DNA of 64,000 nt from NCBI RefSeq assembly GCF_910592395.1, contig NC_088308.1:11793001-11857000 (forward strand), in the 5' to 3' direction. Below the pieces are notes generated by a model. The model saw nothing but the letters and a program-made list of their open reading frames with translations. It was not told the origin of the DNA and made no database searches. Positions 11,793 to 24,785 of the stretch are shown one piece after another; the first letter of the stretch is position 1; each line of letters starts with the position of its first letter. The stretch comes from Lineus longissimus. Taxonomy: Eukaryota > Nemertea > Pilidiophora > Heteronemertea > Lineidae. The position numbers and the translations under genes were made by a program.

Positions 11793-11981
11793 TTACCGGA
11801 AAGTGACGACCGAATTTGGTAGCGCGTTCCAATCATCCACAGTCCTTAACTGGCTTAAGAAGAAAGAATATTTACGTATATTAGTCCTTGCTCTGGCTTT
11901 CTTTAATTTCCTTGTATGACCCCTGGTTTCCGTTTGTTGATTATGTAAGTAACGTTTTGAGCAATTGGTGATCTTGCTCAA
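11793..11981 (-). pseudogene. Non-LTR retrotransposon reverse-transcriptase tail (CR1/Jockey type), fragment
   Basis: The minus-strand frame reads TRGHTRKLKKARARTNIRKY followed by VDDWNALPNSVV. This is the conserved C-terminal signature of CR1/L2/Jockey-type ORF2 proteins (TRGHs.KL.K…FFS.R…WN.LP..V). Only about 60 residues remain; no RT core or endonuclease is visible nearby. It is a 5'-truncated dead copy, the usual fate of such elements. Confidence 0.7.
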
Positions 11982-11999
11982 ATAGTTTGTACAGTTTTA

Positions 12000-12406
12000 T
12001 AATGCCATTTATTGATTTAGCTCACTTCTCAGCAGAGCCACTCCTGACGAGGGGGCGGTGGCTTAGTCCCTTGGGTGGTCGTGTTACCGGGGTTCCACTG
12101 TACTAAAATATTCTGCACATTTCAGAGCACCTGATCAATCCAACTTAAAAGTTAAATCTACATTCTTGTAAACTTGATGCTTATGCAAGAAGTGTCTCTT
12201 CCGTGACAAAAAGTTCCCTTAAAAATTATCAAAAATCAAGCCAAACCAGCCGAAAGAAGTTAAATTTCAATAAAACTGCTTTTGGAAAAATAAGTATACA
12301 ATTCACCCTAACCAAAAAATCAAAAGTTCTTTTCCTCATGACCACTTGAAATGTTGGCCCCTTGGTTGACATTACCAATACCATGGAATCACTCGACTGC
12401 TTTTAT
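12000..12406. other. Non-coding lead-in to the 535-bp array
   Basis: No gene seen. The stretch TTTAGCTCACTTCTCAGCAG at about 12017–12036 resembles the terminal hairpin of the 300-bp-unit repeat family seen at 1979–2004. Confidence 0.35.
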
Positions 12407-15400
12407 TCCCTATCCAATCTCAGTCTCTGTCTTAATCTTATTTGTCTCAAAACCATCCAGTATTTATTATTCACGGAAATGATCATTCAACTGTGATTGT
12501 GTACAATATGGGTCAAATGGGGACCCACCTGTTTCGATCGGGGACGCCCCTCCAATGGGGGACACTCATGATCAGAGCAACATGAAGAGTGATGTAAAGC
12601 TGTACTATAGTATACAGGGTGTCAACATTTGTACATCAATTCGGAAGTTCCAAACCAACCGTGGGACATGGCACAAGGCCCATTTTAAGAGCATGATTAG
12701 GATGTTCAGCCTTCAGGTGTTATGTGCATAATTGGGGACATTACACACGTACCCGTTTGAGTTGAGAGAATGATGTAAATTGGCTCGTCCCAAATGAGGC
12801 AGAAAATTCACTGCTAAAGGTGCAGCTCCACGTAAGACCTTTCTTGCGGAATCTCTCTATGGGCACTTTCCTAGATGTGAATGATGATACGTTGCTCGAG
12901 TCAAGGAAGAGTAAGGCAGATGTTTACTTGATACTTTATTCTCTCTCCAATCTCAGTCTCTGTCTTTTTCTTATTAGTCTCAAAATCATCCAGTATTTAT
13001 TCACGGAAATGATCATTCAACTGTGACTGTGTGCTTTTTGGGTCATCAGAGTCATATGGGGACCCACCTGTTTCGATCGGGGACACCCCTCCAAAGGGGG
13101 ACACTCATGATCAGAGCAACATGAAGAGTGATGTAAAGCTATACTATAGTATACAGGGTGTCAACATTTGTATTTTACATCAATTCGGAAGTTCCAAACC
13201 AACCATGGGACATGGCACAAGGCCCATTTTAAGAGCATGATTATGATGTTCAGCCTTCAGGTGTTATGTGCATAATTGGGGACATTACACACGTCCCCGT
13301 TTGAGTTGAGAGAATGATGTAAATTGGCTCGTCCCAAATCTTCATGAGGCAGAAAATTCACTGCTGAAGGTGCAGCTCCACGTAAGATGTGGAAACTGTC
13401 TTTAAACCAGTACGACCCAAGGAACGAAGTGGACAGTGCAGGTTTGACGTCAGAAGTGATTTTATTGGTCACAAACCAAACAAACGCAAAGGAACAATTT
13501 ACAGTACACAATGATCTTATGACCAAATACACTGTAGTACAGTCACATTTCATGATTATAGTCATTTACAATGTTCATCAATTGGCCAACAACGCAAATA
13601 GCCCATAAGTTTCTGCATAAGACTTTTCTTGCGGAATCTCTCTATGGGCACTTTCCTAGATGTGAATGAAGATACGTTGCTTGAGTCAAGGACGAGTCGA
13701 GTAAAGCAGATGTTTACTTGATCTTTTATTCTCTCTCCAATCTCAGTCTCCGTCTTATTCTTATTTGTCTCTCCAATCTCAGTCTCCGTCTTATTCTTAT
13801 TTGTCTCAAAATCATCTAGTATTTATTCACGGAAATGATCATTCAACTGTGACTGTGTGCTTTTTGGGTCATATGGGGACCCACCTATTTCGATCGGGGA
13901 CGCCCCTCCAAAGGGGGACACTCATGATCAGAGCAACATGAAGAGTGATGTACAGCTATACTATAGTATACAGGGTGTCAACATTTGTATTTTACATCAA
14001 TTCGGAAGTTCCAAACCAACCGTGGGACATGGCACAAGGCCCATTTTAAGAGCATGATTAGGATGTTCAGCCTTCAGGTGTTATGTGCATAATTGGGGAC
14101 ATTACACACGTACCCGTTTGAGTTGAGAGAATGATGTAAATTGGCTCGTCCCAAATGAGGCAGAAAATTCACTGCTAAAGGTGCAGCTCCACGTAAGACT
14201 TTTCTTGCGGAATCTCTCTATGGGCACTTTCCTAGATGTGAATGATGATACGTTGCTCGAGTCAAGGAAGAGTAAGGCAGATGTTTACTTGATACTTTAT
14301 TCTCTCTCCAATCTCAGTCTCCGTCTTTTTCATATTAGTCTCAAAATCATCCAGTATTTATTCACGGAAATGATCATTCAACTGTGACTGTGTGCTTTTT
14401 GGGTCATATGGGGACCCACCTATTTCGATCGGGGACGCCCCTCCAAAGGGGGACACTCATGATCAGAGCAACATGAAGAGTGATGTACAGCTATACTATA
14501 GTATACAGGGTGTCAACATTTGTATTTTACATCAATTCGGAAGTTCCAAACCAACCGTGGGACATGGCACAAGGCCCATTTTAAGAGCATGATTAGGATG
14601 TTCAGCCTTCAGGTGTTATGTGCATAATTGGGGACATTACACACGTACCCGTTTGAGTTGAGAGAATGATGTAAATTGGCTCGTCCCAAATGAGGCAGAA
14701 AATTCACTGCTAAAGGTGCAGCTCCACGTAAGACTTTTCTTGCGGAATCTCTCTATGGGCACTTTCCTAGATGTGAATGATGATACGTTGCTCGAGTCAA
14801 GGAAGAGTAAGGCAGATGTTTACTTGATACTTTATTCTCTCTCCAATCTCAGTCTCCGTCTTTTTCATATTAGTCTCAAAATCATCCAGTATTTATTCAC
14901 GGAAATGATCATTCAACTGTGACTGTGTGCTTTTTGGGTCATCAGAGTCATATGGGGACCCACCTGTTTCGATCGGGGACACCCCTCCAAAGGGGGACAC
15001 TCATGATCAGAGCAACATGAAGAGTGATGTAAAGCTGTACTATAGTATACAGGGTGTCAACATTTGTATTTTACATCAATTCAGAAGTTCCAAACCAACC
15101 ATGGGACATGGCACAAGGCCCATTTTAAGAGCATGATTATGATGTTCAGCCTTCAGGTGTTATGTGCATAATTGGGGACATTACACACGTCCCCGTTTGA
15201 GTTGAGAGAATGATGTAAATTGGCTCGTCCCAAATCTTCATGAGGCAGAAAATTCACTGCTAAAGGTGCAGCTCCACTTAAGACTTTTCTTGCAGAATCT
15301 CTCAATCATGTCTATGGGCACTTTCCTAGATGTGAATGAAGATACGTTGCTTGAGTCAAAGACGAGTAAGGCATGTTTACTTGATCTTTTATTCTCTCTC

Positions 15401-15850
15401 CAATCTCAGTCTTGGCCTTATTCTAATTTCTCCATCCAAAATCAGCCAGTTCTTATTTACGGAAATGATAATTCACCTGCGACCTGTGTTGTTTGAATCG
15501 GGGACGCCTCCAAATGGGGACATCCATGATCAGAGCAACATGAAGTGTGATGTATCTATACTATAGTCTGCAGGGTGTCCACATTTGTATACATCAATTG
15601 GGAAGTTCCAAACCAACGGTTAGACATGGGGCAAGGCCCATTTTAGGAGCATGATGAAGATGTTCAGCCTTTAGGTGTTATGTGCATATTTGGGGATATT
15701 ACACGCGTCCCCGTTTGAATGATGTAATGCGGCAAATCCCTCAATGATCAACATTCATGACAGTGTGGAAAAAAAAATTCATTGCTAAAAGAGCAGCTCC
15801 GTGCTGAGTTTTTCGGAGAATTAGGCTCTCTCTATGGGCACTTTCCTGTG
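12407..15850 (+). repeat. Tandem array, ~535-bp unit, six copies
   Basis: The landmark CCAATCTCAGTCTC recurs at about 12407, 12938, 13728, 14301, 14836 and 15392. The spacing is 535 bp apart from an insertion in the second interval and a 39-bp internal duplication near 13730–13805. Copies at 13857–14390 and 14392–14925 are almost identical; the last copy is clearly diverged. Each unit includes TTTCGATCGGGGAC, CCCCTCCAAAGGGGGACACT, ACTATAGTATACAGGGTGTC and CACTTTCCTAGATGTGAATG. Short open frames recur once per unit only because the unit is repeated. A single diverged copy lies at 23222–23700. Confidence 0.95.
13386..13618. repeat. ~230-bp insertion in one copy of the 535-bp array
   Basis: Between CACGTAAGA (13380) and GCATAAGAC (13614) one array unit carries about 230 bp absent from the other copies, after which the unit resumes at CTTTTCTTGCGG. 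No terminal inverted repeats or clear target duplication are visible (a TAAGA word at both junctions is the only hint). Origin unknown. Confidence 0.6.
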
Positions 15851-17599
15851 GCATGCAAAGGGCCTTTGCAGTGAAAAATCTATGATCTTATTGTTGCATG
15901 TCCTGTAAAGGGCCGACTTCTGGCATTTCTGGAAGAAAACTCTCGTGTGGAACTAGGTTTTGTATGGCTAGTTTGTCTTTTTGCATGTACAATGTATTTC
16001 TGCTGTGAATGCATTACAGCTGCCATTTTCTTGCCAATCAACCTCCTTGTATCTAATTCAAGCTTGCCCCTGTATGTACACTATACATGACATAGGGGAC
16101 CTCAATTTAATACCTCTGCTTTTATTTTAGTTGGGGGAACCTTCGTTTCTTGACACAATTTGACTTCAGTTTGCTGACTAGGCTCAGTGTTTCCATGACG
16201 TATCATCATCATGACGAATTTCATGTATGTGTCTAGAAATCACCCTCACAATACCACGCAGGTTTATCAGGGATCAAAGTTCACTTTTTTTCCAATCCAA
16301 GGCGCACCGTGCGACTGAATCTTGAAAACGTGGTCGCATTTTGCAATTTTCAGTCGCAATTATTTTCTTTACGATTGAGTGTTGTGTAATCCACAGTTTG
16401 CAGCCAAAAAATATGTCATATAATCCAGTGATTCCATGAGTGTTTGATGTCAGTTTGCGGACTCAGCCGCATTGTGAACGATTTGGAGCCTAATGCATTC
16501 GAGAAAATGTTACGTAAGATCGACAAGAAAAAAGGCGGCAAAATTTAAGCGTCAGAATACTTTTTATTGGCAGGTATTATTGTTTACGTACATATCAATT
16601 TTCGCTGGCTATAATACTTGTTCTTGAGGATCTCTATTATTTGTGGTTCGTTGTCGTCAAAGATGGGTATTTTGATGGAAAAATGGGCAAGGCAAAACGT
16701 GGTTTCAAATATGATGTTGTTTCTAATTCTACACTTTTCGAACAATTCCACAAGGGCCGTAAGGGGGCCAAAGACAACAATATCTCCTGAACAATACTGT
16801 TTTGCGATTTTCGCAGTATATTTAAAATTCGCGAAAACTTTTGCGTATACGACCATATTTGAAGACATTTCTAATCTTTGCTGAGTGAATCTACCGCTGA
16901 TATTAATACATTATATGAAAGATGCATAAAAAATCTGACTCACCAAAATGATGTCTCTTTTCTTGTTCAAGAGGAAATCACATTGTCCATGGACCATTTC
17001 ATAATGTTTTACTTGTTGATAGTGCACTTTAAAATTTAAACTTCCCATTTTTTTGCAGGCCCTGCCCTGCTTGTTCACTCCAGTAGGTCCTGCTCCTGCA
17101 GACTGCACTAAGATTAGAAGAATTGCTAGCATTTATAGCAACCTATAATCCTGATGGAATTACCTAGTTTACCCTGCTTTCTGTTTCGACAAGAAATACA
17201 TTTCAATGCTTGCTGTGATATCTTTTCTGAACTGGAGTTCAGTTTTGAAACGTATCTAATATTTGGGTATAATAGCATGTGCTTTTTCTCCTACACTGAC
17301 TTCTGTTTGGCATATGAAGTGCTACTTCATTGCAACTTCGAATTGTACTTTTGTTTCTACCGGCCAGCTGGACTGGGTACAGACTGGGTGTCATTGCAGT
17401 GGCAGTGTTAGACAGGGTAAGACTGTTAAATATCAACCAGTTGAAAAAAGAGTTAAAGAGTTCAGTAATTGTTTTACTGTTTTGTTCATGATGGGCGTGC
17501 TTTGTTCCTGAATCTGTCATGTGATATCATGGCCAAGAAATAGGCCTGTCTGAAGGCTGCACTGCTTGTTCTTTATGTTCCTTTTCTTTCAGCCCTAAC
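15851..17599. other. Non-coding stretch, no gene supported
   Basis: About 15930–16050 still resembles the sequence at 23560–23700 (CTGGAACTAGG, TGTGAATG-ATTAC), so the homology between the array end and the 23-kb copy extends past the 535-bp unit. Open frames here are short, overlap on both strands, and have no recognisable motif. Confidence 0.35.
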
Positions 17600-18025
17600 C
17601 TCGTAGATGCACGGTTCGCCATCTTTGATTTCAAATCCGCTCACCGTTTACTCACGGTTTTCAGTTAAATTCAAATTTCCCGCCCTCTAAATTATGTGAA
17701 CGTTAGATCAAGTGCCCATGAAATTTGTGGCGACACTGACTGAGTCAATCCAACAATAATGAGGAACCGGCGTGGAAACTAACCCGTGACGCGGCACTGA
17801 TGCACAACTCAGTTTTCAACAGAGGCGCTGACCTGCAGCCAGGTTAAAATAATGACTGTGACGGCGCGGCACGTCACTACATCCCCCACTCTCAAGGCAT
17901 GACTTCACCATTTGCTCTGTTCCTGAGGTAAATATCGTGACGCCTCCTATCGTCAAAACTGACTTGTGCCTCAGCGTCGCCTGTAGTTTTAGTTCCTCCG
18001 GTTCCCCATTGCCAACATGTTCCAA
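17600..18025 (-). mobile_element. Possible LTR-retrotransposon 3' end (polypurine tract and LTR), minus strand
   Basis: Read on the minus strand, an open stretch (18025–17890) runs into the purine-rich GAGAGTGGGGGA, followed at once by TGTAGTGACGTGCCGCG. That is the usual arrangement of a polypurine tract abutting an LTR that begins TGTAGTGACG. The LTR would continue toward about 17600, where TTATTGTTGGATTGACTCAG is included. No internal genes or second LTR are visible. The call rests only on this junction. Confidence 0.3.
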
Positions 18026-18059
18026 AATGCAATCACGAACATTTCGATCAGTTTCTTAT

Positions 18060-18300
18060 AAACCTGGCACAAATGTACCCCTTTGTGACCCGTACTCAGA
18101 GACTGAATCTTGGCCTCATATGATTCTTGGTTTTGCCACCAGGGGGCAAAATGTCAAAAGTTAGAATGTTTGATAACTCGTTTAATAGTGGTCCGATTTT
18201 CATGAAACTTTTATGGCAGGTACTACTAACAAGGGTATTTCGGGTATTATTTCAAGGTCACAGAGGTCAAAGTTTTCCTATGGCACCTTTGCTTCAGGGT
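18060..18300 (+). repeat. Single diverged unit of the 300-bp repeat family
   Basis: Contains GTACCCCTTTGTGACCCG, TTGCCACCAGGGGGCAAAATG, CATGAAACTTTTATGGCAGG and TTCAAGGTCACAGAGGTCAA, in the same order as the unit at 22140–22440. Isolated, without hairpin or tail. Confidence 0.65.
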
Positions 18301-18978
18301 CATCCACGATTCCAAGTCGAAAAATTGGTGTTCGTTTCAACTGGAGAGCTTGTCGTTTTTCACAAGCATTACCAAAGTTTATTTTTAAACGCGCTTCGAT
18401 TCTGCCCGTTAATGTCGTCAATCGACCATTGGCATGACTGGAATGGGTTCGAGTTTATGACTTTATTTGACAATACATGTACATGTACATCATCTCTAAT
18501 ATAATAGAATGCACAACTGTTTGTATTGGTCAATGTTCATGGTTCTGGGGATGGTTAGGTTTGTTGACCCCCTTTTGGTGCAATAAATCCCTCTTACAAT
18601 GTCTTGTGTGAGCTAACTCAGTTTCTTTGGGGACAGAATATTTCTAATATTTAGATAACATAAAATAAGCTTTCAGAAAATGAATACTTTATTGCGTCTG
18701 ATTTGGTTGCCACTACCTGAAATGCCTTGCCCCACTGAGGGGTTTAGAAATAAAGGCTTGCCCCACTATGGGTTGTTTTTATTCCTTCTCTTCTCCCGCA
18801 AGTATGAACTGGCTCCACTAATGCACTGCTCAATTCACCCTGACAAGACTTGACACATCAGCTGAAGATTCACATTGAATATTTATGTTCAGCATTTGAA
18901 ATCGGTTCATGACTCATAAGCCTTTGTGTATTGGCCTGTAAAAAAGATTTGTTTAAGATTTACTTTAACCTTACAGAC

Positions 18979-21900
18979 ATGGCCACTTCAGCTAAAAGGC
19001 GCCGTCATCATGCCGTGGATCCTCTTGATGCAGCACAGTCATGGATAAGTTTGAAGGATTGGGATCCAGGTTGTGTGTGTGTTGACCCAAACATCCCAGG
19101 CAAAGGTGAGCAACAGAAGACCAAAAAATTGAAACAAACAATATAAGACTTCTCACCTGAATGTCGTCACAGTACAGTGACTGTCAATAAAACATTCAAA
19201 TCTCTCATAATCTTTGACTGACTCAAAATTCTTGCATCAAGGTCAAGTATCCCCGATGTTGGCAAACTTAAACCCTTTGTTGGCCCAAGGTCCCTTTATG
19301 ATGATCTTTATTGCTTATCGCTCACTCACACTATTATGGGGTGATCTGCTAACAGGAGGGTTGCTAACTCCAGGAATGGCATTGCAGGATTCAGGATGCT
19401 GGGCCTAAAATGGATAAATAAAAATACAGTGTCTGTCATGTCTGTCGGGAAAAAAAGGAACAGAGAGTTAGGCAGACGAATATCTTGTTTCTTTTTCTAA
19501 TACTAATACACACTGCATCACAAAATACAGACTATTTTTAGTCAGAGATTCCTAGTGGAGATCCAATTAAAATTCGGTGCGAAAGAACCAGAAGCCTAAT
19601 TGCAAAATGACTGACACTCAATGACTCGACATGAGTACAAGTTTTACTTTTATGACACAATATCTTCTGATTATATTTTACATGTAGGTAGAGGTGTGCG
19701 GGCAACTGAAGTCATTCAGAAGAACACCTTCATAATGGAGTACAAGGGGGATCTGATTTCTGCTAGTGAGGGCGATGAAAGAGAGATTGTAGATCCCAGT
19801 AACTTCCGATTTTTTTTCCAATATAAAGGTGAATACTTATGGTAAGTAAAGTTTGACCTGTCAAACCTTAGCAAGTTATACGACAGGGCAGAGCTGGTCT
19901 GTCCGACGTCCTCGTGGAGTTGTCATAATATTGTACACGTTTTTGACACTGAACCCTCTGCACTGCAGTACAAAACAGCTCCATTGCTTTTGTGGCTAGG
20001 CGCCAATCAAAGTCAAAGGGTAGCCTGGTCGCATCTCTGGTGAAGAAATGATTGTGGCTGCTGTTCAGGATGAAACTTAAGCCACAAGACACAGTTATCA
20101 TTTAAATTATTTGCTGGAGACTTCAAACTGGGTACAAACAAAGAAATAATTGAAATGTTTCTTCTCCACCTTTGTCCTTGATCAACAGGTGAGTGCATTG
20201 TCCATCGATCATTTCAACCACCATGGTATTTACATGTATCCACCAACCGAATCAAATGTTTATTCCCTTATTACATGAGAAATTAGTTTCAACACCTTGT
20301 TAATGTTGTCAATGTGAAAATCTTTTAAAGATGCAAATTCGAAATAGTGAGTCTAAGAGGTTGAAACTTAATGTGTGGATTTATTATGACAGCATGACTT
20401 GACATACCGAAAATCATTGCCATTTGACCTACTTTCTGGGCTCCAGGCGGCCATCTTTGAAAACCTTATTTTTCAATATCTCATGAATGCTGATAGCTAG
20501 GATCTTGAATTTTTTTGGTGGATACCTCTGAAGAGACTACATGACTTGTTACCTGGGTTTTTGATTTGACCTACTTTTCAAGGTTACAGATGTCAAACTC
20601 TATAATTTCACCGCAGGTGGCATGTTTCGTCATCACTTGTTGTAGACTCTTTAAATTTGGTATGTAGACACTTATTGAGCATCTCTACATGTTGATAAAA
20701 AAGTACATGTAGGTCAATGTGACCAACTTTTCAGTGATAAGTACCGGTAGGTCAAGTTTGTAAAATCCTTTGAAGAGATTGTTATAGAAAATTGTGTTGC
20801 CCAAGGTTACACATGACTTGACCAAGTCAGTGTGATTCCTCTCTGTGTATTTGCTCCTCACCAATTAATTCACACTCTCTCTGCAGTGCAACTATATATA
20901 TCATTAATTCATGTCAATTACCAAACTACAAATCTGTCATGATATCTAGGAATAAATCAACCCCAGGTGAGCACAATGTCCCAAGGACATTTCATTTCCT
21001 GCCTTTTATAGTCCAGTTACATCTTTAAAGTTTGTTTATTATCTTTCAGTATCGATGCAACAAATGAACCACTGGCCGGAGATGCAACACTAGGGCGCCT
21101 TGCCAATCATTCATCCAAAAGACCAAATGCAAAGGTCAAGGCGGTGGAGGTGGACGGGACCCCACACCTCTGTTTCTTTGCCATCAGTGAAATTCAGGTG
21201 GGAGAGGAGGTGGTATACAATTATGGGGTGAGCAATCTCCCCTTTAAAGTTGTAGAGGTAAGCAAGTCATTTCCATTTTTAGCTCGCCTCTCAGAAGAGG
21301 TGAGTAAATGACGCTACTTTCATGTGAATGTGAATGAGATATCCACCATGCCATGCAAGTCAGCATCAAGCGGCATGTCATCAAGACGAATGAATCTGCA
21401 AAGAGTGACATCACACACGTCACACTGATTGAGGACATGAGCAGGACTATGTAGCAAGAAGTCGCATCATACATGATGTTCTCTTTTCCTAGGTGTTCAG
21501 GAATGTCGGGGGGTGTACAGCTGCAGCTTCAAGGAATTTTTGAACCGTGAAGCCTGCCTAAACAGGCTTTTCAATCACATGGAGACCTATACACCCTGTA
21601 GTTTTTTGCCTATTTTGGGGACATGACTTTTTGTTTTTCATCTTAATTTTGGGATATTTTGTTGCGCCAAATTTTCTAAATTGCGACGCTACATAATTGA
21701 AATAATTGAAATTTTGACTGATATTGTCACCTGCGCCTGAAAAAATCATTATATTAGGATAAAGTATCGAATTGGGTCATTTAGGATGAGATTTGGACAT
21801 TGGAGTCTAACTGCTTGAAGCAATATCAATTGACCATCTTGAGATGACATAAAATGCCTTCAGGGATAAGACACACTATCCTCTGGTAATGTCCTGATCA

Positions 21901-23059
21901 TGGAATTGCTTCTCATATTTCAGCTGGTATGGAATGACCAAAACAAACAGTTTTTGTCTATTTACTGAGATCAGTTCATTGAGGAGATATACATTGCACA
22001 CGCTTTTACAGCTGCAAAGTTGAAACTTGTTGGGATAGTCACCCAAAGACAGAATGAAGACTAGGCACATTCTGGAGTTGCTAGGAGTTGCAGTGTCCGT
22101 CGTCTGTCGTCGTCGTCGTCGTTGTATTCGGTTTCAAAAACAGTGGCACGTTTCTTAACCACTAGGCCTATGAATTTGAAACTTTGTACACAGGATTCCC
22201 CAGGTCAGATGACCTGTGACAATTTCGGTCTGATCTGATTCTCAAACTGGCCACCAGGGGGCCAAATGTGGATATCTAAAAAGTGTGATATTTCGCTTAT
22301 TAATGACTTGTTTTTGATAAAACTTTTGTGGTAGGTACTCATAGCAAGGATACATCATATATCATACGGGTTTTTAATTTGACCTACTTTCAAGGTCACA
22401 GGGGTCAAATGGCGTAAATTGGCCGTTTCAGTGTAAACTATGGCACGTTTCTCAACCGTAACAGCTATGAACTTGAAACTTTGTACATATAACCCCTTAT
22501 ATCAGATAACCTCTGGTGCTGAATTTTGGTCCGATTTGATTCTCAACTTGGCCACCAGGGGGCCGAATGTGGATATCTAAAAAGTGTGATATCTCGCTCA
22601 TTTAATGACTTGTTTTCGATAAAACTTTTGTGGTAGGCATTCATAGCAAGGATACATTATATATCATACAAGTTTTTAATTAGACCTACTTTTCAAGGTC
22701 GCAGAGGTCAAATGGCATAAATTGTCCGTTTGAGTGTAACTATGGCACGTTTCTCAACCGCCAAAGCTATGAACTTGAAACTTGGTATAACATGTATAAT
22801 AACCCCCTACATCAGATAACCTTCGACACCGAGTTTTGGCTTGATCTAAGTATTTTCCATTTGGTTACATACTGTTCACTTTCTGTAACTAGCATGAATT
22901 AATTGTCTACTAAATATACTTACGGTGAGCACAATGGCCCCTGGTCGTTTCATTTATTGCGTGCTTTGGTCACCCTGCCCTCTAGGCATTGATCTTATGA
23001 TACAACAATTCACATTTTATTTTAGGAGGCTGCTAAAACAGCCAGAGGCATTGGTAACC
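18979..23059 (+). CDS. KMT5A-like SET domain, four exons
   Basis: Predicted histone/protein lysine methyltransferase domain using S-adenosylmethionine. Exon 1 (18979–19105) starts MATSAKRRRHH, a basic nuclear-signal-like start; a ttacag just upstream means an earlier 5' exon is possible. The exon 1–2 junction (19105/19688) creates GKGRGV, the canonical SET entry motif. Exon 2 continues NTFIMEYKGDLIS. The exon 2–3 junction (19841/21050) creates YLCIDATNEP. Exon 3 holds LGRLANHSSKRPNAK (the NHS cofactor motif) and GEEVVYNYGVSNLPF (the Y…YNYG catalytic motif). Exon 4 (23026–23059, 34 bp, GT donor) adds EAAKTARGIGN. Pre-SET and post-SET cysteine clusters are absent, as in KMT5A. All key motifs are intact here. 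Confidence 0.85.
20250..20997 (+). repeat. Diverged 300-bp-family repeat in the SET gene intron
   Basis: Contains TTTGACCTACTTTTCAAGGT, a shortened CTCCAGGCGGCC core and GCATGTTTCGTC-like blocks twice. It ends with GGTGAGCACAATGTCCC and AGGACATTTCATTTCC at about 20963–21000. The same ending occurs at 22924–22957 (GGTGAGCACAATGGCCC) and, weaker, at 20187–20215 and 38434–38460. It ends about 50 bp before the acceptor of SET exon 3. Confidence 0.55.
21279..22957 (+). repeat. 300-bp-family element, plus orientation, three units
   Basis: Starts with a hairpin TTTAGCTCGCCTCT/AGAGGTGAG at about 21278–21304, has a (GTC)n tail at about 22094–22122, and then three units at roughly 22140, 22437 and 22738 (about 300-bp period). 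Each unit has GGCACGTTTC, AACTTGAAACTTTGTA and GGCCACCAGGGGGCC. It ends at GGTGAGCACAATGGCCC near 22924. The stretch 21310–22080 between hairpin and tail is unlike other copies and may be an insertion. It lies in the intron between SET exons 3 and 4. Confidence 0.6.
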
Positions 23060-23221
23060 GTATGTGTCCTGAGTTTTTGTCTAGGCTGCAAGGATTTCTG
23101 TAAGCAGTGAAATTTTCAAGCAATATTTAGAATTTGAATTTGAACTTGGTCTCATCTCTTGAACGAGAACCAGCTCCCAATTCTACATTGTCGAGCGGAA
23201 AGGATGATAAGAAAATTTGCC

Positions 23222-23700
23222 AATGACTGTGTGTTTTTCGGTCTTATGGGGACCCACCTGTGTTGTTCCAATCGGGGACACCCCTCCGAACAGGGACATT
23301 CATGATCTTAGCAACATGCAGAATAATTTACAGCTCTACTTAAGTTTATAGGATGTCCGCATAGGTCAGATAAGAAGGTCCAAATCAACCGTGGGACATC
23401 TTTTTATGAACTTGATGATGATGAGTCTTGTGCATAATTACACACGTCCCCGTTTGTATGATGTAAAATTGTACATCCCCAATTAAAATGTGGTGCACAG
23501 AAAATTCACTGTTTACAGTAATTTTTGAGTTTTTCCTGGATTGACTGGCTGATTCGTCTCGGACATGTAGTTCTGCTGTCAGTGAATGTATTACGGCTAC
23601 AATCTGCTCACCCATCTTTCGCCTCCAAATGTCACGTGGGATAGTCTGGAACTAGGCAGAAATGTTTGTTTTTGCATTTTGCACCTTGTAGCAATATACT
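23222..23700 (+). repeat. Diverged single copy of the 535-bp array unit
   Basis: Shares with 12407–15850 the blocks TATGGGGACCCACCTGT, ATCGGGGACACCCCTCC, CGTGGGACAT and CAGAAAATTCACTG, in order. Similarity continues into the array's right flank (CTGGAACTAGG). The copy lies in an intron of the SET gene, so the large array upstream is probably expanded from duplicated intronic sequence. Confidence 0.7.
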
Positions 23701-24785
23701 CATTTTTTTAATTTAAAACAACGGTATTGTTATTCTAACAACTCGTGATTGTGGCTGATTGAAGCAAACATTGTTCCCTGCCTAAAAACAAGACAGCTGT
23801 GCTATCTATGATGTTGCTGGTCTCTTATTCATCATACACAGAGAGCTGAAACATGAAAGAATAAGAAAACGAGTAGAAAAGAAACTACTTGATTGAATGA
23901 TTCCTTTCACCCACCTCAGTCTTGCTGCCAGTTTTTACAACTTGCCCTGTTCTTACAAGCCAGGATAAACTCTCTCAATCTACTGAGACTGCCTTCCATT
24001 CTGTTGCATTTACCAAAGTTCGTGTTGAATGTTGCTGAATTTTTTATTGATTCTAACCTCTTCACTACTGTTTAATTTTGTGTGTGGCAATATTTGCTTT
24101 ATATATGACTGGTTTGACGTCATTGGCTCAAAACGCAGTTCAACAATATTTTCCAACAAAAATTGCATGACGTGGTCAAAATGACGACTCCCATAGCATG
24201 CATCATTGCGTTGAAACCTGATGAATCTGTATATCTTTTCTAAATGGTTACGCAATGCAGATTAGGCCAAGTGATTAAATGATGTGCTGCCCTCAGTGCT
24301 GGTCTTTCTTTGTGTCATCATTATTATTCTTGTTCATTCTTTAAACGTCATTCTACTAACAAGTAACATTGGCATTGCCACATTTTTTCAATAATATATA
24401 TTGTTGTATCAGTTATGCCAAGGAATAATGATGTGTGTTTTTCATTTCACTTGGGAATGCCCCTCCAAACGGGGCTCGTACTCAATCTTTTCACTCTGAA
24501 GCCAGCCTCCGCATCAGGTAGAGTGTTGTACAGCTAAAGTACAGGATATCTAGTTGGTGTTTTGGTCTCCCTTCACATCGTCTACAGTGGCAGAAATCCA
24601 CATGTTTCACAGAAAAACATGTACAAATGAAGGATACCCATAGGATAGCCGTAAAACATTCAATACAAAGGGCCTCCCTGCTTTTGATGGTCTGGATCTT
24701 TTTGATTTACACAAATCAAAAAAATGAAGTGGGCTGGTAGGAAACAACGAAAGGCTGTGGCTTAATGGAAATGTTCTTCTTCCAG

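Noticed and set aside
12820-15566. Repeated ORFs of 66–76 codons in the 535-bp array
   Set aside because: Different frames overlap and the most diverged copy does not preserve them; no sign of coding selection.
2986-15850. Tandem arrays as possible CRISPR loci
   Set aside because: Units are 193 and 535 bp with no short repeat/unique spacer alternation, and the genome is eukaryotic.
16584-16884. Overlapping ORFs of about 90 codons on both strands
   Set aside because: Neither frame has a domain, exon borders or plausible composition.
18931-18978. Upstream in-frame ATG at 18931 for the SET protein
   Set aside because: An acceptor-like TTACAG directly precedes the ATG at 18979, and the extra residues are intron-like.
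21491-21540. Possible terminal exon of the SET gene (acceptor TTTCCTAG, short frame then TGA)
   Set aside because: It is in phase with exon 3, but the 34-bp exon at 23026 has better borders and converts the phase to match all later exons. An alternative 3' end cannot be excluded.
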